Positions 1 through 8,753 are shown, numbered from the stretch's first letter. The stretch: 51,351 bases of DNA from Bacteroidota bacterium (GCA_009908855.1 JAAAOM010000043.1:1-51351), one strand, 5' to 3'. Translations and numbers: made by a program. Notes: generated by a model not told the origin, from the letters alone.

Positions 1-96
1 CAAAATTCTCCTTGATAGATACTGCTTCGTATGCGCGTTATAAAGGGATAACAGATACGCATTTAAAATTAATGCAGATTTCAACGCAAAATTAAA

Positions 97-1488
97 CTAG
101 AGCCCATACATTTTTTCGGCTTTATCATCTATTTGTGGTACTGTTTCAATATAAAATTCTTCCAGCCTGGCCTGTTTCTGTCGAATTTCCGGTATCATCA
201 GACTATATCGGGAGTATGCCAGATTCGAAACCTGGTTAAATACCCAAAATGCGGAATTATCAGAAAAATCCATAATACCACCATTACCGGTGGCAAAGGT
301 AGGAGGAACAGAATAAATACCACAATACATAGGTGAATATACAGTACTGTAGGTATCATCAACCCCAAACCAAAGTATGCCACCTATGGGATCAGGTAAC
401 CAGCTTCGAGACTGTGCTACAAATGAGAACCCTGTTTGTTGCGTACTTATGGCTCTTTCGTTGAAATAGGATGAATCATTGACCTTCCACACCAATGGTC
501 GCCATCTTACTGCGCAACCAAAGGGGCCGGCACCAATATCTGTTTTCATACTTAATTCGGTGCCATCATAATGGTCTCTCATGAGCTCCATCACATCCTT
601 TACCGATAATGGCTCATCAGGTTTAATCCATAGTGGCATGCGGTTATCCAGATTTTCACCTTTGGCATAATCAGCATATTGTTCCATGTTGTTATTAACT
701 CTTCTAAAACCTGACCATACGCGTGCCTCACAAAAGCGGGCACCGCCAAAATCAATGGGTGCATAGGCATCAGCAAAGCTGAAATCTTTGTCCTTTCCTT
801 TAAAATAACCTTTTTGCCGTGCAAAATCAATAACATCGTCAGCATACATACAATTTTCAGGGTCGTTCAGCGGGAATGTCCTTATCCTGGCCTGATTAGC
901 ATGCCCGCTAATGTATCCATCGGGTACTTTGCGCGCAACCCATACAGCGCCGGTATTACCTTTGCCTTTTCCGATCATTTCCAGCAGCCATACCTCATTA
1001 GGGTCGGCGATTGAAAAACTTTCGCCACCACTGTAATAACCGTATTTATTAACCAGTGAAGTCATTACCTCAATGGCTTCCCTTGCCGTTTTGGCTCGTT
1101 GAAGGGTGATGTACATTAAGCTCCCATAGTCAATTATCCCCGTTGAGTCGCGCAATTCCTCACGGCCACCGAAGGTTGTTTCGGCAATTGAAAGTTGATG
1201 TTCATTCATATTTCCAACCACTGAATAGGTGTGCGATACCTGTTTAATTTTTCCTAAAAACTTACCTGTATCCCAGTCATAAACATCCAACATAGCTCCT
1301 GTCGGATAATCCTTTGCAGGGTAAAAATACAATTCGCCATATAATACATGCGCATCAGCCGCATAGGTAATCATGGTTGATCCATCAGTTGTTGCTCCTT
1401 TAGTAACCAAAAAATTGGTACATGCACTAATTCGTTCTGATTGAATTAATATCAAGGGAATGAGAACAATAAAACTCTTGAAATTCAT
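97..1488 (-). CDS. Secreted C69-family dipeptidase
   Basis: Peptidase family C69 (PepD-like dipeptidase) is an N-terminal-nucleophile hydrolase that cleaves short peptides. The frame runs upstream to 1512, but the start at 1488 (MNFKSFIVLIP) gives a clean signal peptide of about 22 residues. It is followed by the family hallmark ACTNFLVTKGATTDGS, in which the Cys becomes the nucleophile after processing. Further conserved blocks are visible: EVWLLEMIG, VWVARKVPDGYISGHANQARI and an Asn-rich C-terminal part. The length of about 463 residues is normal for secreted Bacteroidota members. The gene stands alone, ending near the left edge, with no clear TAnnTTTG element found upstream. The signal peptide implies periplasmic or extracellular peptide degradation. 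Family assignment is firm; substrate is unknown. Confidence 0.88.
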   Translation of the reverse strand: MNFKSFIVLIPLILIQSERISACTNFLVTKGATTDGSTMITYAADAHVLYGELYFYPAKDYPTGAMLDVYDWDTGKFLGKIKQVSHTYSVVGNMNEHQLSIAETTFGGREELRDSTGIIDYGSLMYITLQRAKTAREAIEVMTSLVNKYGYYSGGESFSIADPNEVWLLEMIGKGKGNTGAVWVARKVPDGYISGHANQARIRTFPLNDPENCMYADDVIDFARQKGYFKGKDKDFSFADAYAPIDFGGARFCEARVWSGFRRVNNNMEQYADYAKGENLDNRMPLWIKPDEPLSVKDVMELMRDHYDGTELSMKTDIGAGPFGCAVRWRPLVWKVNDSSYFNERAISTQQTGFSFVAQSRSWLPDPIGGILWFGVDDTYSTVYSPMYCGIYSVPPTFATGNGGIMDFSDNSAFWVFNQVSNLAYSRYSLMIPEIRQKQARLEEFYIETVPQIDDKAEKMYGL

Positions 1489-1615
1489 AGATGCAAATTT
1501 TGATAAACACAATATTAAATCAATAAAAATGTTAAAATAAAGTAAAATGAATATTAATTATCTAAAAAAAGTAAAATTTTCTGTTTTTATTTATGATTAA
1601 ACCCCCGATATTTTT

Positions 1616-1796
1616 TATATTTGCACTGTGATTATAATAACAGTATTAAATCACGCCAATCAGAACCGTTAAGAAAAATATTCGATAGAATTTCATAAAG
1701 TAGTTAGTTTTAGTAGTTAAGTTAGTTAGTTAGTTTTAGTTAGTAGTTTAGTTAGAGTGTATAAAGGGTAGTCGTGAGACTGCCCTTTTGCATTTT
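1616..1796 (+). ncRNA. Candidate small RNA with TTAG-rich body and intrinsic terminator
   Basis: The 315-bp gap between the C69 gene and anmK holds no convincing ORF but looks like an independent plus-strand transcription unit. A TATATTTG promoter element (1616-1623) fits the Bacteroidota -7 consensus, although no good -33 TTTG is visible. About 75 nt downstream comes a stretch with nine copies of TTAG in 52 nt (1704-1755). It ends in a strong hairpin, stem 1763-1773 with 1778-1788 (11 bp, one G-U pair, GTGA loop), followed by T-rich sequence. The predicted transcript is about 165 nt. No plus-strand gene follows until 4731, so it is not a leader for a nearby gene. The hairpin may also end anmK transcription. 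No known family is recognised. Confidence 0.55.
1763..1796 (+). terminator. Intrinsic terminator of the candidate sRNA
   Basis: An 11-bp stem (1763-1773 pairs with 1778-1788, one G-U wobble) closes a GTGA tetraloop and is followed by T and then TTTTT within ten bases. The U-tract is better on the plus strand, so it most likely ends the plus-strand transcript starting near 1630. Confidence 0.75.
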
Positions 1797-1827
1797 TAAG
1801 TTATTGTTGCCCAATCAGCCCTATATT

Positions 1828-2895
1828 TTAATATTCATATAGTGATCCTGAACAAATATCTTTCTCGCCACCCGTTACCGATGCAAATATATTATTCTTT
1901 CCCAGCCATTTCATTAGTCCCATAAAACCGAATACTATGGCTTCTTTAAAATCAATGACAACCTCACCAGGTAATGTAATTGGTACTTTTGATCGCTCCT
2001 GTAAAATTTCCATCAAAAAGGTGTTTTTTGCGCCACCACCGGTAACAATCAAATTATTAAGAGAATACTGATTGATAACGTACGACAACTGTTCAGTTAT
2101 ATGTTCGTAAATGGTTCGCAGAAGGTTGTGCCGTTCAATATGGATGGTTTCAATTTTCGGAATAAAACATTGTTGCAACCATTCGTAACCGAGTGATTTT
2201 GGTGGAGCTTTAAAGTAAAAATTTAGCCTGTTAAGCTGTTCCAATAACTTTGGGTTTATTTTACCTTTTCTTGCAATATGGCCATCAATATCACAATCAA
2301 ATCCCATTTCGCGGGTAATTCTGTTAATAATAATGTTCACCGGGCAAATATCATAAGCAAGGAGCGTTTGATTATTGTTTATGGTGATGTTGGCAAAACC
2401 GCCGAGATTTAAACAGGCTTGATATTCATTAAATAAATAACTATCTCCGTAAGGAACCAATGGTGCTCCCTGGCCTCCCTGAGCCACATCCATTGTCCTG
2501 AAATCGCTAACCGTCCTGATTTTACTGGTTTTTGCAATACATGCACCATGACCAAGCTGAAAAGTAAATTTTTTATCGGGTTGGTGAAAAATTGTATGTC
2601 CATGACTGGCTATTAGCTGAGGTGTATAAGGTTGGTCTTCTAAAAAATCATTTACAAGTTCTCCTGTATAGATACCGTATTCGTTATGCAGCAATAATAA
2701 ATCATTGGCACGTAATTGGGCCGCGCCGGAAAGCTGTTTTCTCAAATCATCAGGGTAGTTATAGGTTTTTGCTTTCAATACTTCATATTTCCAGCTTGTG
2801 TTTTTTTGGTAAAATTTACATAAGGCAAGGTCTATGCCATCCAAACTAGTGCCTGACATAATTCCCACCACAATATATTCCTGTTGATTTCGCAT
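1828..2895 (-). CDS. anmK: Anhydro-N-acetylmuramic acid kinase
   Basis: AnmK phosphorylates and opens 1,6-anhydro-MurNAc to MurNAc-6-phosphate during peptidoglycan recycling in the cytoplasm. The N-terminal ATP-binding signature GIMSGTSLDGIDLA is complete. Also seen are the SHGHTIFHQP block, the LNLGGFANIT block and the VTGGGAKN motif near the C-terminus. The frame could begin at 2916, which would overlap the upstream M23 gene by 20 nt. The ATG at 2893-2895 is preferred because it lies one base beyond that gene's TGA and starts MRNQQEYIVVGIMSG, the usual distance from the kinase motif. The near-contact with the M23 endopeptidase gene suggests an operon coupling wall cleavage with recycling of its sugar product. 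Confidence 0.93.
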   Translation of the reverse strand: MRNQQEYIVVGIMSGTSLDGIDLALCKFYQKNTSWKYEVLKAKTYNYPDDLRKQLSGAAQLRANDLLLLHNEYGIYTGELVNDFLEDQPYTPQLIASHGHTIFHQPDKKFTFQLGHGACIAKTSKIRTVSDFRTMDVAQGGQGAPLVPYGDSYLFNEYQACLNLGGFANITINNNQTLLAYDICPVNIIINRITREMGFDCDIDGHIARKGKINPKLLEQLNRLNFYFKAPPKSLGYEWLQQCFIPKIETIHIERHNLLRTIYEHITEQLSYVINQYSLNNLIVTGGGAKNTFLMEILQERSKVPITLPGEVVIDFKEAIVFGFMGLMKWLGKNNIFASVTGGEKDICSGSLYEY

Positions 2896-2896
2896 A

Positions 2897-4621
2897 TCAA
2901 TAATAAACATTAGCAAAATAGGTGGCTATATTTTGTTGACCATCGGAAACATATAATTCAAGGTCGTGTTTTTTCCCTTTTTTAAGTCTGGTATCATCTA
3001 TTTCATAAAAGAGCAGGTTGTTTTTGGCATCGTATTCGAATAATACCCAGTTTCCATCTATGTAGCCATTGTAGGAATCAATACCGCTCATATTGTCATT
3101 TATTGTAAAACTTATCTTATCATCACCGGTTACATTTTTATCTTTTATAAATGATAACGGTTTTATATCCGGTGCTAATGAGTCAATTTTAATGGTATAG
3201 TTCCCAAATTTCCGGGTACGCCCTATGAGCATACCGTTTTCCCACCGACTTTCAACCGAAGATGTATCTTCTTCACTTATCAGACAAACTACTGCTTTGG
3301 ATTTCCATTTTTCAGGTATGGTTGTTTTGGGTCGAATACCGACTGTAAAATAGGTGTGTGCCGGTGTGGTAAACTTATGTACCTGATGTATGTCTGACCA
3401 TGGGTTGTTGTCGTCTTTTAGTTTAAAGTATGTAAAATAAATACTGTCATACAGTGTTTTTGCAGGCAGGCTAACCGAGATATCCCGGAGGTTAAATGAA
3501 TTGGCCTGATGGGGATGAAACGTTTCAACAATGTTTGAATCCTGCGGTTGGTAAATCGTATCCTGCGGAATACCTTTCAGATCACATAAAATTACAGTTC
3601 GGTTACCGTATGCATCATCAATTCTTATCTGCACATTATGAGATAAACTATCGTCCACATAAATTATACCGTCGTTCACCAAATGGTGGTATATAGACAA
3701 TTCATTGGCAGGATCTCTAAACAGTTTCTGGATTTTAATATGCTGATGTTGCTTTTCTTCAAAATCAACAAAACTGTTAATGTACCTGGTTTCACTAAAT
3801 GAAACTTCATCAAATGTGCACGAATAAACGGTATTGCCATTAAAATCCACTTCCATGCTATATATGCCACAGGGATTAGCTGAATTATCGGCGTAATCGT
3901 AGGTTTCAACACCAAAGCCAATGTGGCCATGTACCGGAATGGCGGATTTGATTGTTATGGTATCACTTAATCCATTTAAAGAAATTATTTTTTTGTGAAA
4001 GGTATGATCGACATGGCTGGAGAAAGTTTTCGGATACAAAGCCAGGTGATAAACTTTGGGCTTAATGTTGTCGATAATTGGAAAATTATACAACAATCCG
4101 TTTTGTGGCACCTGATTAAGGCTTTTACGTATTTCAAAATGTAGGTGAGGACCACCTGACCTGCCTGTATTCCCTGAATAAGCGATTAATTCATTTTGCG
4201 AAAACCGGAATTTATTTTTGGGAGGGTAAATATTCACTTCATGCCTTTGTACACTGTATTGATAGTTCATTACATAGCTCCGTATGTTTTCGGTAAAACG
4301 GTCGAGATGTGCATAAACAGTTGTATATCCGTTAGGATGCGTCATGTAAAGCGTCTTTCCGTAACCTCCGCTTTGAATTTTAATGCGGCTAATGTAACCA
4401 TCTGCGGTTGCATAAACAGGATGACCAATCTCACCTTTTGTTTTCAGGTCAATACCTCCATGAAAGTGAGTTGCGCGTAATTCAGCAAAAGTACCTGAGA
4501 GGTATAAAGGGATTTTTAAGGGTGGAGAAAACAAAGTGTCTGACCGAAAATATTGGGGATATAAATAAGTAGATGCCAATAGCATGAAAAACAATGTAAA
4601 AAGCCTGAAATATAAGCGCAT
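2897..4621 (-). CDS. M23 family metallopeptidase (peptidoglycan endopeptidase)
   Basis: This is a LytM/M23-type zinc endopeptidase that would cut peptide cross-bridges in the cell wall. A signal peptide covers about residues 1-22 (hydrophobic FTLFFMLLASTYLY). The catalytic domain lies at roughly 45-170, with zinc ligands in HFHGGID (His54, Asp58) and GGPHLHFEIR (His159, His161), so all core M23 residues are present. The remaining 400 residues have no recognised domain and look beta-rich; they may be a scaffold or substrate-binding region. The length of 574 residues fits the long Bacteroidota M23 type. It is transcribed divergently from the zapA run and precedes anmK with one base between stop and start, so co-expression is likely. 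Confidence 0.88.
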   Translation of the reverse strand: MRLYFRLFTLFFMLLASTYLYPQYFRSDTLFSPPLKIPLYLSGTFAELRATHFHGGIDLKTKGEIGHPVYATADGYISRIKIQSGGYGKTLYMTHPNGYTTVYAHLDRFTENIRSYVMNYQYSVQRHEVNIYPPKNKFRFSQNELIAYSGNTGRSGGPHLHFEIRKSLNQVPQNGLLYNFPIIDNIKPKVYHLALYPKTFSSHVDHTFHKKIISLNGLSDTITIKSAIPVHGHIGFGVETYDYADNSANPCGIYSMEVDFNGNTVYSCTFDEVSFSETRYINSFVDFEEKQHQHIKIQKLFRDPANELSIYHHLVNDGIIYVDDSLSHNVQIRIDDAYGNRTVILCDLKGIPQDTIYQPQDSNIVETFHPHQANSFNLRDISVSLPAKTLYDSIYFTYFKLKDDNNPWSDIHQVHKFTTPAHTYFTVGIRPKTTIPEKWKSKAVVCLISEEDTSSVESRWENGMLIGRTRKFGNYTIKIDSLAPDIKPLSFIKDKNVTGDDKISFTINDNMSGIDSYNGYIDGNWVLFEYDAKNNLLFYEIDDTRLKKGKKHDLELYVSDGQQNIATYFANVYY

Positions 4622-4664
4622 TAGATTTTTTTTTAATGATAAAATAGTTTCTTTGTCAACAGTA

Positions 4665-4672
4665 CAAAATTA
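4665..4672 (-). promoter_or_regulatory. Promoter element (TAATTTTG) for M23-anmK
   Basis: On the minus strand this reads TAATTTTG, matching the Bacteroidota -7 element TAnnTTTG, 43 nt upstream of the M23 start codon. A TTG lies 23 nt further upstream (4696-4698). It is nested with the divergent zapA-side promoter. Confidence 0.5.
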
Positions 4673-4704
4673 TAACAGAAATTTTTTAATTTAGGCAAGA
4701 GTAC

Positions 4705-4712
4705 TATATTTG
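4705..4712 (+). promoter_or_regulatory. Promoter element (TATATTTG) for the zapA run
   Basis: TATATTTG matches TAnnTTTG and sits 18 nt before the ATG at 4731, implying a very short leader. The -33 region is only T-rich, without a clear TTTG. Confidence 0.55.
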
Positions 4713-4730
4713 TAGCTAACTTAGCATAAT

Positions 4731-5024
4731 ATGGAGAGTTCATACCAGGAGATACTGCAAAGGTTAAAAAGTCAATTGCAAGATTTAATCACTTTATATG
4801 AACAATCCGAAATTGAAAACATGCAGCTTTTTGAAGAAAACAAACGTTTAAAAGAAGAGTTGCAAAAAAGTAATGAGCGAGTTGGGAATTTAGAAAGTTC
4901 CAACGAAAATTTGAAGTTAGCCAGGGGTTTTGCATTGAATCAGGATGAATCTGAAGATGCCAAACAAAAGGTTAACCAAATGGTGCGGGAGATTGACAAG
5001 TGTATTGCTCTGTTAAATAAATAA
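4731..5024 (+). CDS. Small coiled-coil protein upstream of zapA
   Basis: A 97-residue protein, almost entirely predicted coiled coil (heptads between residues 5 and 65, for example YEQSEIENMQLFEENKRLKE). It has no signal peptide or membrane segment. A conserved-looking C-terminus carries DEDAK/VNQMVREIDKCIALLN-type sequence. It lies 17 bp before zapA and shares its promoter. The position and the coiled-coil character suggest a divisome-associated partner of ZapA, comparable to ZapB in E. coli. That role is an inference from context; sequence homology to ZapB cannot be judged by eye because coiled coils resemble each other. Confidence 0.8.
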   Translation: MESSYQEILQRLKSQLQDLITLYEQSEIENMQLFEENKRLKEELQKSNERVGNLESSNENLKLARGFALNQDESEDAKQKVNQMVREIDKCIALLNK

Positions 5025-5041
5025 GAGACGGACATCTTAAT

Positions 5042-5350
5042 ATGGAAGATAAACTCTCAATAAAAGTAAATGTAGCTGACAGATACTATCCATTAAAGAT
5101 AGAAAGGAAGGATGAGGAAAGAATAAGAAAGGCAGCTAAACTCATTAACGAAAAGGTGTTGCAATATAAGCAGCGCTATTCAGACAAAGATACGCAGGAT
5201 TTTTTGGCCATGGCTGCCCTTCAGTTTGTGATAAAAGCCATAGAAAATGAGAGTGAAAAAGACATCGCTCCCATTGTTGATGAGTTAAAAGGTTTATCGG
5301 ATGAATTAGGGGTGTTTCTCGAACAGAGAGCAAAAAGTTCTTTTACATAA
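5042..5350 (+). CDS. zapA: Cell division protein ZapA
   Basis: ZapA binds and bundles FtsZ filaments at the midcell ring. The 102-residue length is typical. The N-terminal part SIKVNVADRYYPLKIERKDEERIRKAAKLINEKV matches the family pattern (beta strands, then a basic helix). The middle carries DFLAMAALQFVIKA, the characteristic dimer helix, and the C-terminal helix is coiled coil. It lies directly downstream of the small coiled-coil gene and directly upstream of the 6S RNA, so the zapA-6S linkage known from E. coli is kept here. Confidence 0.9.
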   Translation: MEDKLSIKVNVADRYYPLKIERKDEERIRKAAKLINEKVLQYKQRYSDKDTQDFLAMAALQFVIKAIENESEKDIAPIVDELKGLSDELGVFLEQRAKSSFT

Positions 5351-5364
5351 AATATTATAATCTT

Positions 5365-5571
5365 ACCCGCATTATTTCTTCAGCAATTTGTGAAACTCAA
5401 CAAGTAACAAATTGGAATTTAGCTCATATATCAGGTAGAGCAGGCCCTGATACCGGCAATGATCGGTATTCTTCATAGCGAAGACAAGGGAAACTCGAAC
5501 TGATAAGGCGGTTCCTCCCATGTCAAGACAGGGGTTTCATCAAAATTTGAGGAAATTAATGCGGGTTTTTT
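5365..5571 (+). ncRNA. ssrS: 6S RNA
   Basis: The 248-bp gap between zapA and rny holds no ORF and folds as a long interrupted rod. The closing stem is perfect over 10 bp (5365-5374 with 5557-5566). It is followed by 5375-5382 with 5548-5555 (8 bp, one G-U) and 5391-5398 with 5532-5539. The apical part contains a hairpin (5449-5455 with 5464-5470, loop GCAATGAT). A T-run follows the closing stem. A long hairpin of about 200 nt with internal bulges is the 6S architecture that mimics an open promoter and binds housekeeping RNA polymerase. The position just after zapA is the same as in E. coli. Assignment rests on fold plus synteny, not on a covariance-model hit. Confidence 0.8.
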
Positions 5572-5598
5572 ATTACTATACATTAAATATATCATGAA

Positions 5599-7170
5599 AT
5601 GGAATTAAATATGATGGTGTTACAAATGCCTGCGATGGTCAAGATTATTATAATTGCAGCAGTTTCCTTTGTAGCGGGAACAGGATTGTCGTTATTATTA
5701 TGGCAGGTGGCATTGCGCAAAAAGCGAATTAAACTTATTAAAGAAGCAGAATCCGAGGCCGAGGTTATTAAAAAAGATAAAATATTACAGGCTAAGGAGA
5801 AGTTTTTACAATTGAAAGGAGAGCATGAAAAGTATATAGCTGAAAAAAACACCAAACTTTCACAGGCTGAAAGTAAGTTTAAACAGCAGGAGTCTCAGCT
5901 TTCCCAGAGAATTAAAGAAAACGAAAGAGCCAAATCGGAACTGGATGTCATCCGTACCAATTTGCAAAGCCAGATGGATTTGGTAGAGAAAAAGTCTGAT
6001 GACCTCGATAAAATGCATAAACAACAGGTTGAGCAACTGGAAGCTATTTCAAGCTTGTCAGCCGATGATGCTAAATCACAACTGATTGAATCGCTGCGTG
6101 ATGAGGCAAAAACCGAGGCTATGTCCTACATAAATGAAATTATGGACGAGGCCAAAATGACTGCCAATCGGGAAGCAAAGAAAATAGTTATTGAAACTAT
6201 TCAACGTGTGGCTTCAGAATCGGCCATCGAAAACTCAGTTACGGTATTTCATATTGAAAGCGACGAGATTAAAGGGCGCATTATTGGCCGGGAAGGAAGA
6301 AATATACGTGCCCTGGAAGCGGCTACCGGAGTTGAAATAATTGTGGATGACACACCTGAAGCCATTATATTGTCAGCTTTTGATCCTATCCGACGCGAAA
6401 CGGCCAGGTTGGCCCTTCATCAATTGGTTACCGACGGACGTATTCATCCTGCACGTATCGAAGAAATCGTACAAAAAGTTAACAAACAACTTGAAGAGGA
6501 AATCATTGAGGTAGGAAAACGCACCTCTATTGATTTGGGAATTCACGGGCTCCACCCGGAAATAATCCGGTTGGTCGGAAAAATGAAATATCGCTCCTCT
6601 TACGGGCAAAATCTGTTGCAACATTCGCGCGAAGTGGCAAATCTTTGTGCTATTATGGCTTCGGAACTCGGGCTTAACACCAAAATGGCCAAACGGGCCG
6701 GACTGTTGCACGACATTGGAAAAGTACCCGATGATGAGCCGGAATTGCCACATGCTATTTTAGGTATGAAACTGGCCGAAAAACACAAAGAAAAGCCGGA
6801 AATTTGCAATGCCATTGGGGCTCACCATGATGAGGTTGAGATGACCAGCTTAATCGCTCCCATTGTTCAGGTTTGTGATGCCATCAGTGGTGCGCGACCC
6901 GGTGCACGACGCGAAGTAGTGGAATCCTATATTAAACGACTCAAGGAACTGGAAGCAGTAGCCTTGTCATATCCTGGTGTTTCAAAAACGTATGCTATAC
7001 AGGCAGGCCGTGAACTACGGGTGATTGTTGGCGCTGATAAAGTGAACGACAAAGATGCTGAAACACTATCTTATGAAATTTCCAAAAAAATTCAGGATGA
7101 AATGACTTATCCCGGACAAATTAAAATCACCGTTATTCGCGAAACAAGGGCGGTAAGCTATGCGAAGTAG
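5599..7170 (+). CDS. rny: Ribonuclease Y
   Basis: RNase Y is a membrane-anchored endoribonuclease that starts mRNA decay. Domains in order: an N-terminal transmembrane helix (about residues 14-36), a long coiled coil (about 40-150), a KH RNA-binding domain with the [15 protein letters not shown] loop (about 220-275), and an HD phosphohydrolase domain with the catalytic pair in LLHDIGK (His371, Asp372). The C-terminal region [18 protein letters not shown] is also typical. The length of 523 residues matches the family. Alternative ATGs at codons 5 and 6 would remove only a few residues before the membrane helix. It follows the 6S RNA and is read in the same direction; whether they share a transcript is unclear because of the T-run at 5566-5571. 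Confidence 0.96.
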   Translation: MELNMMVLQMPAMVKIIIIAAVSFVAGTGLSLLLWQVALRKKRIKLIKEAESEAEVIKKDKILQAKEKFLQLKGEHEKYIAEKNTKLSQAESKFKQQESQLSQRIKENERAKSELDVIRTNLQSQMDLVEKKSDDLDKMHKQQVEQLEAISSLSADDAKSQLIESLRDEAKTEAMSYINEIMDEAKMTANREAKKIVIETIQRVASESAIENSVTVFHIESDEIKGRIIGREGRNIRALEAATGVEIIVDDTPEAIILSAFDPIRRETARLALHQLVTDGRIHPARIEEIVQKVNKQLEEEIIEVGKRTSIDLGIHGLHPEIIRLVGKMKYRSSYGQNLLQHSREVANLCAIMASELGLNTKMAKRAGLLHDIGKVPDDEPELPHAILGMKLAEKHKEKPEICNAIGAHHDEVEMTSLIAPIVQVCDAISGARPGARREVVESYIKRLKELEAVALSYPGVSKTYAIQAGRELRVIVGADKVNDKDAETLSYEISKKIQDEMTYPGQIKITVIRETRAVSYAK

Positions 7171-7289
7171 TTAAATATTTCTGATAGTAACCGGGTTTGC
7201 CGGCTTATTGTATTATTTTTAAAATGTTTATATAGCTATTAACGAATTAATTTACTTATCTTTACATACTTACACTTAAACATGAGACC

Positions 7290-7811
7290 ATGAATGAAAG
7301 TATTATTGAACAATTGAAACAAAAGAAAATTGATTTACGAAAAAAATACGAAGAAGATGTAACATCAATTGACAGAACCATCCAACTCTTATCTGAGAAC
7401 AGTAATAAACAGGAAGTAAGCCTGCCTGCGGTAAGTAAGCCCGCCAATGCAGCACAAAAAACCACCAGGAGAACAAATACATCTGCATCAAGAGCGAAAA
7501 AAAAGACAACTACGCAAAATAGTAAATCTACTAATAAAAAAATCTCAGAGAATATTCTTAAAATCATTTCAAAAGCCCGAAGGGTAATGCTGAGCACTGA
7601 GATTTTTGAGGTCTTATCAGGAGCTAAAAATCTTAGCGAACAGCAAAAATCCCGATTGCGAAAGGATATTTCAAATGCATTGTATATTCTGAAATCAGAA
7701 AACAAAATAGTGGGTATCCCTTCTAAAAAGTCAAAAAGGACTTATTATTGGGGACTTGCGGAATGGCTTGATGATAAAGGCAAAATGAAATCTGAATTTA
7801 TTACGGAATAA
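7290..7811 (+). CDS. Lys/Thr-rich protein with winged-helix-like C-terminal domain
   Basis: I do not recognise a named family. Three parts are visible in 173 residues. Residues 1-35 form a charged helical or coiled-coil segment. Residues about 45-85 are a low-complexity linker rich in Lys, Thr, Ser, Ala and Asn, with runs such as SRAKKKTTT. Residues about 85-160 resemble a winged helix: helix ISENILKIISKARRVM, helix STEIFEVLSG, recognition-like helix KSRLRKDISNALYILKSE, then a beta wing KIVGIPSKKSKRTYYWG. The basic flexible linker beside a putative DNA-binding domain suggests a nucleic-acid or nucleoid-associated protein; this is inference. A near-consensus promoter element TATCTTTA lies at 7257-7264, 26 nt before the ATG. 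Confidence 0.75.
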   Translation: MNESIIEQLKQKKIDLRKKYEEDVTSIDRTIQLLSENSNKQEVSLPAVSKPANAAQKTTRRTNTSASRAKKKTTTQNSKSTNKKISENILKIISKARRVMLSTEIFEVLSGAKNLSEQQKSRLRKDISNALYILKSENKIVGIPSKKSKRTYYWGLAEWLDDKGKMKSEFITE

Positions 7812-7858
7812 ACACTGTGGTGATCAAACAAATTTCGTAACCATTTTATTCAATAATA

Positions 7859-8731
7859 TCATTTAAATAGTTTCGATAGTTCCTGTAATCGGGCAACCTT
7901 GTCAGTATGCCCCAGTTTATTGTAGGCAAGAATTAAATTATTGATTACCCTTAATATGATGTCCTCGTGTGAGCAAGGAATATAATAGTTGGTATCGGGT
8001 TCTATTTTTTGGTGCTTTAGAAAATAATCGATTTCTTTTTTACCCAAAACCGCTCCTTTATTATACGGGTTGATATAAAACAGAATATCATCTTGTTTAA
8101 TATTTTTCTGATAGTCGCGATATTCATCTACATAAGCCAATATAAAATTTTTTGGCAGATTGACCCCGTAAACCGGCATTCCTAAACGATTGGCAACAAC
8201 TGAGTATATGATGGCCAGTGATATGGGATTTCCCTTTTTACTTTCAATTACCTGGTTAATAAAGGAGTTTTGTGGCGAATAGTAATTCAGTGTATTCCGG
8301 TTGTATTTATGAAGCTCAAATAAAATATAATTTAATATTTTAACCTTTTCAAGAGCCGTAAGATTGTTGTTTATTTCTAACCATACATCCTTGGTTATAC
8401 GTTCGATATGGTCATCAATTTCTTTGTATGTAATTTCAGGATACTGAAATTGTGATACCAAAAAAGCACCTTCCAACAAATTAACGGCTCCGGTTTCGAG
8501 CCAGTTGTTAAAATTATTTTTGGTAAAATTGAATTGGATTTTTTGAATGATGGTTTCTATCCTACCCTGTAATTGTTCATCCAGCGTAGTCTCCCAAGCT
8601 TTTTCCAGCTCAGGGATGGCGTCAATTCCACTGCTCAGCAATTTATCTTCAACCGGCGAGTACACCTCTAAGCTCGGGTCATCCAAGAGAGTGATGAGCG
8701 CTTTTACCTCCTGATTCATCATATCATTCAT
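7859..8731 (-). CDS. SirB1-like transglutaminase-like fold protein
   Basis: Residues about 80-240 match the SirB1/Transglut_core2 pattern: LNYILFELHKY, then the hallmark GNPISLAIIYSVVANRLGMPVYGVNLPKNFILAY, then DILFYINPYNKGAVLG. These proteins keep the papain/transglutaminase-like fold but usually without an obvious catalytic cysteine, and none is evident here. The N-terminal about 70 residues are helical, and the C-terminal about 40 residues (INNLILAYNKLGHTDKVARLQEL) look like a TPR helix pair, as is common in the family. No signal peptide, so it is cytoplasmic. Biochemical function is not established. It is convergent with the winged-helix-like gene and divergent from the DUF4293 gene. Confidence 0.82.
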   Translation of the reverse strand: MNDMMNQEVKALITLLDDPSLEVYSPVEDKLLSSGIDAIPELEKAWETTLDEQLQGRIETIIQKIQFNFTKNNFNNWLETGAVNLLEGAFLVSQFQYPEITYKEIDDHIERITKDVWLEINNNLTALEKVKILNYILFELHKYNRNTLNYYSPQNSFINQVIESKKGNPISLAIIYSVVANRLGMPVYGVNLPKNFILAYVDEYRDYQKNIKQDDILFYINPYNKGAVLGKKEIDYFLKHQKIEPDTNYYIPCSHEDIILRVINNLILAYNKLGHTDKVARLQELSKLFK

Positions 8732-8745
8732 TAATTCTTACCCTG

Positions 8746-8753
8746 CAAAGGTA
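8746..8753 (-). promoter_or_regulatory. Promoter element (TACCTTTG) for the SirB1-like gene
   Basis: On the minus strand this reads TACCTTTG, a match to TAnnTTTG, 14 nt upstream of the start at 8731. No clear -33 element was found. Confidence 0.45.

Noticed and set aside
31-62. Hairpin downstream of the C69 gene (ATGCG/CGCAT plus GTTAT/ATAAC)
   Set aside because: The stem is interrupted by bulges and no U-tract follows in the direction of transcription, so a terminator call is not supported.
7262-7705. 147-codon minus-strand frame opposite the winged-helix-like gene
   Set aside because: It is a reading of the complementary strand of a Lys/Thr-rich gene, giving an artificial Phe/Val/Leu-rich protein; the plus-strand frame has domain structure and a promoter element.
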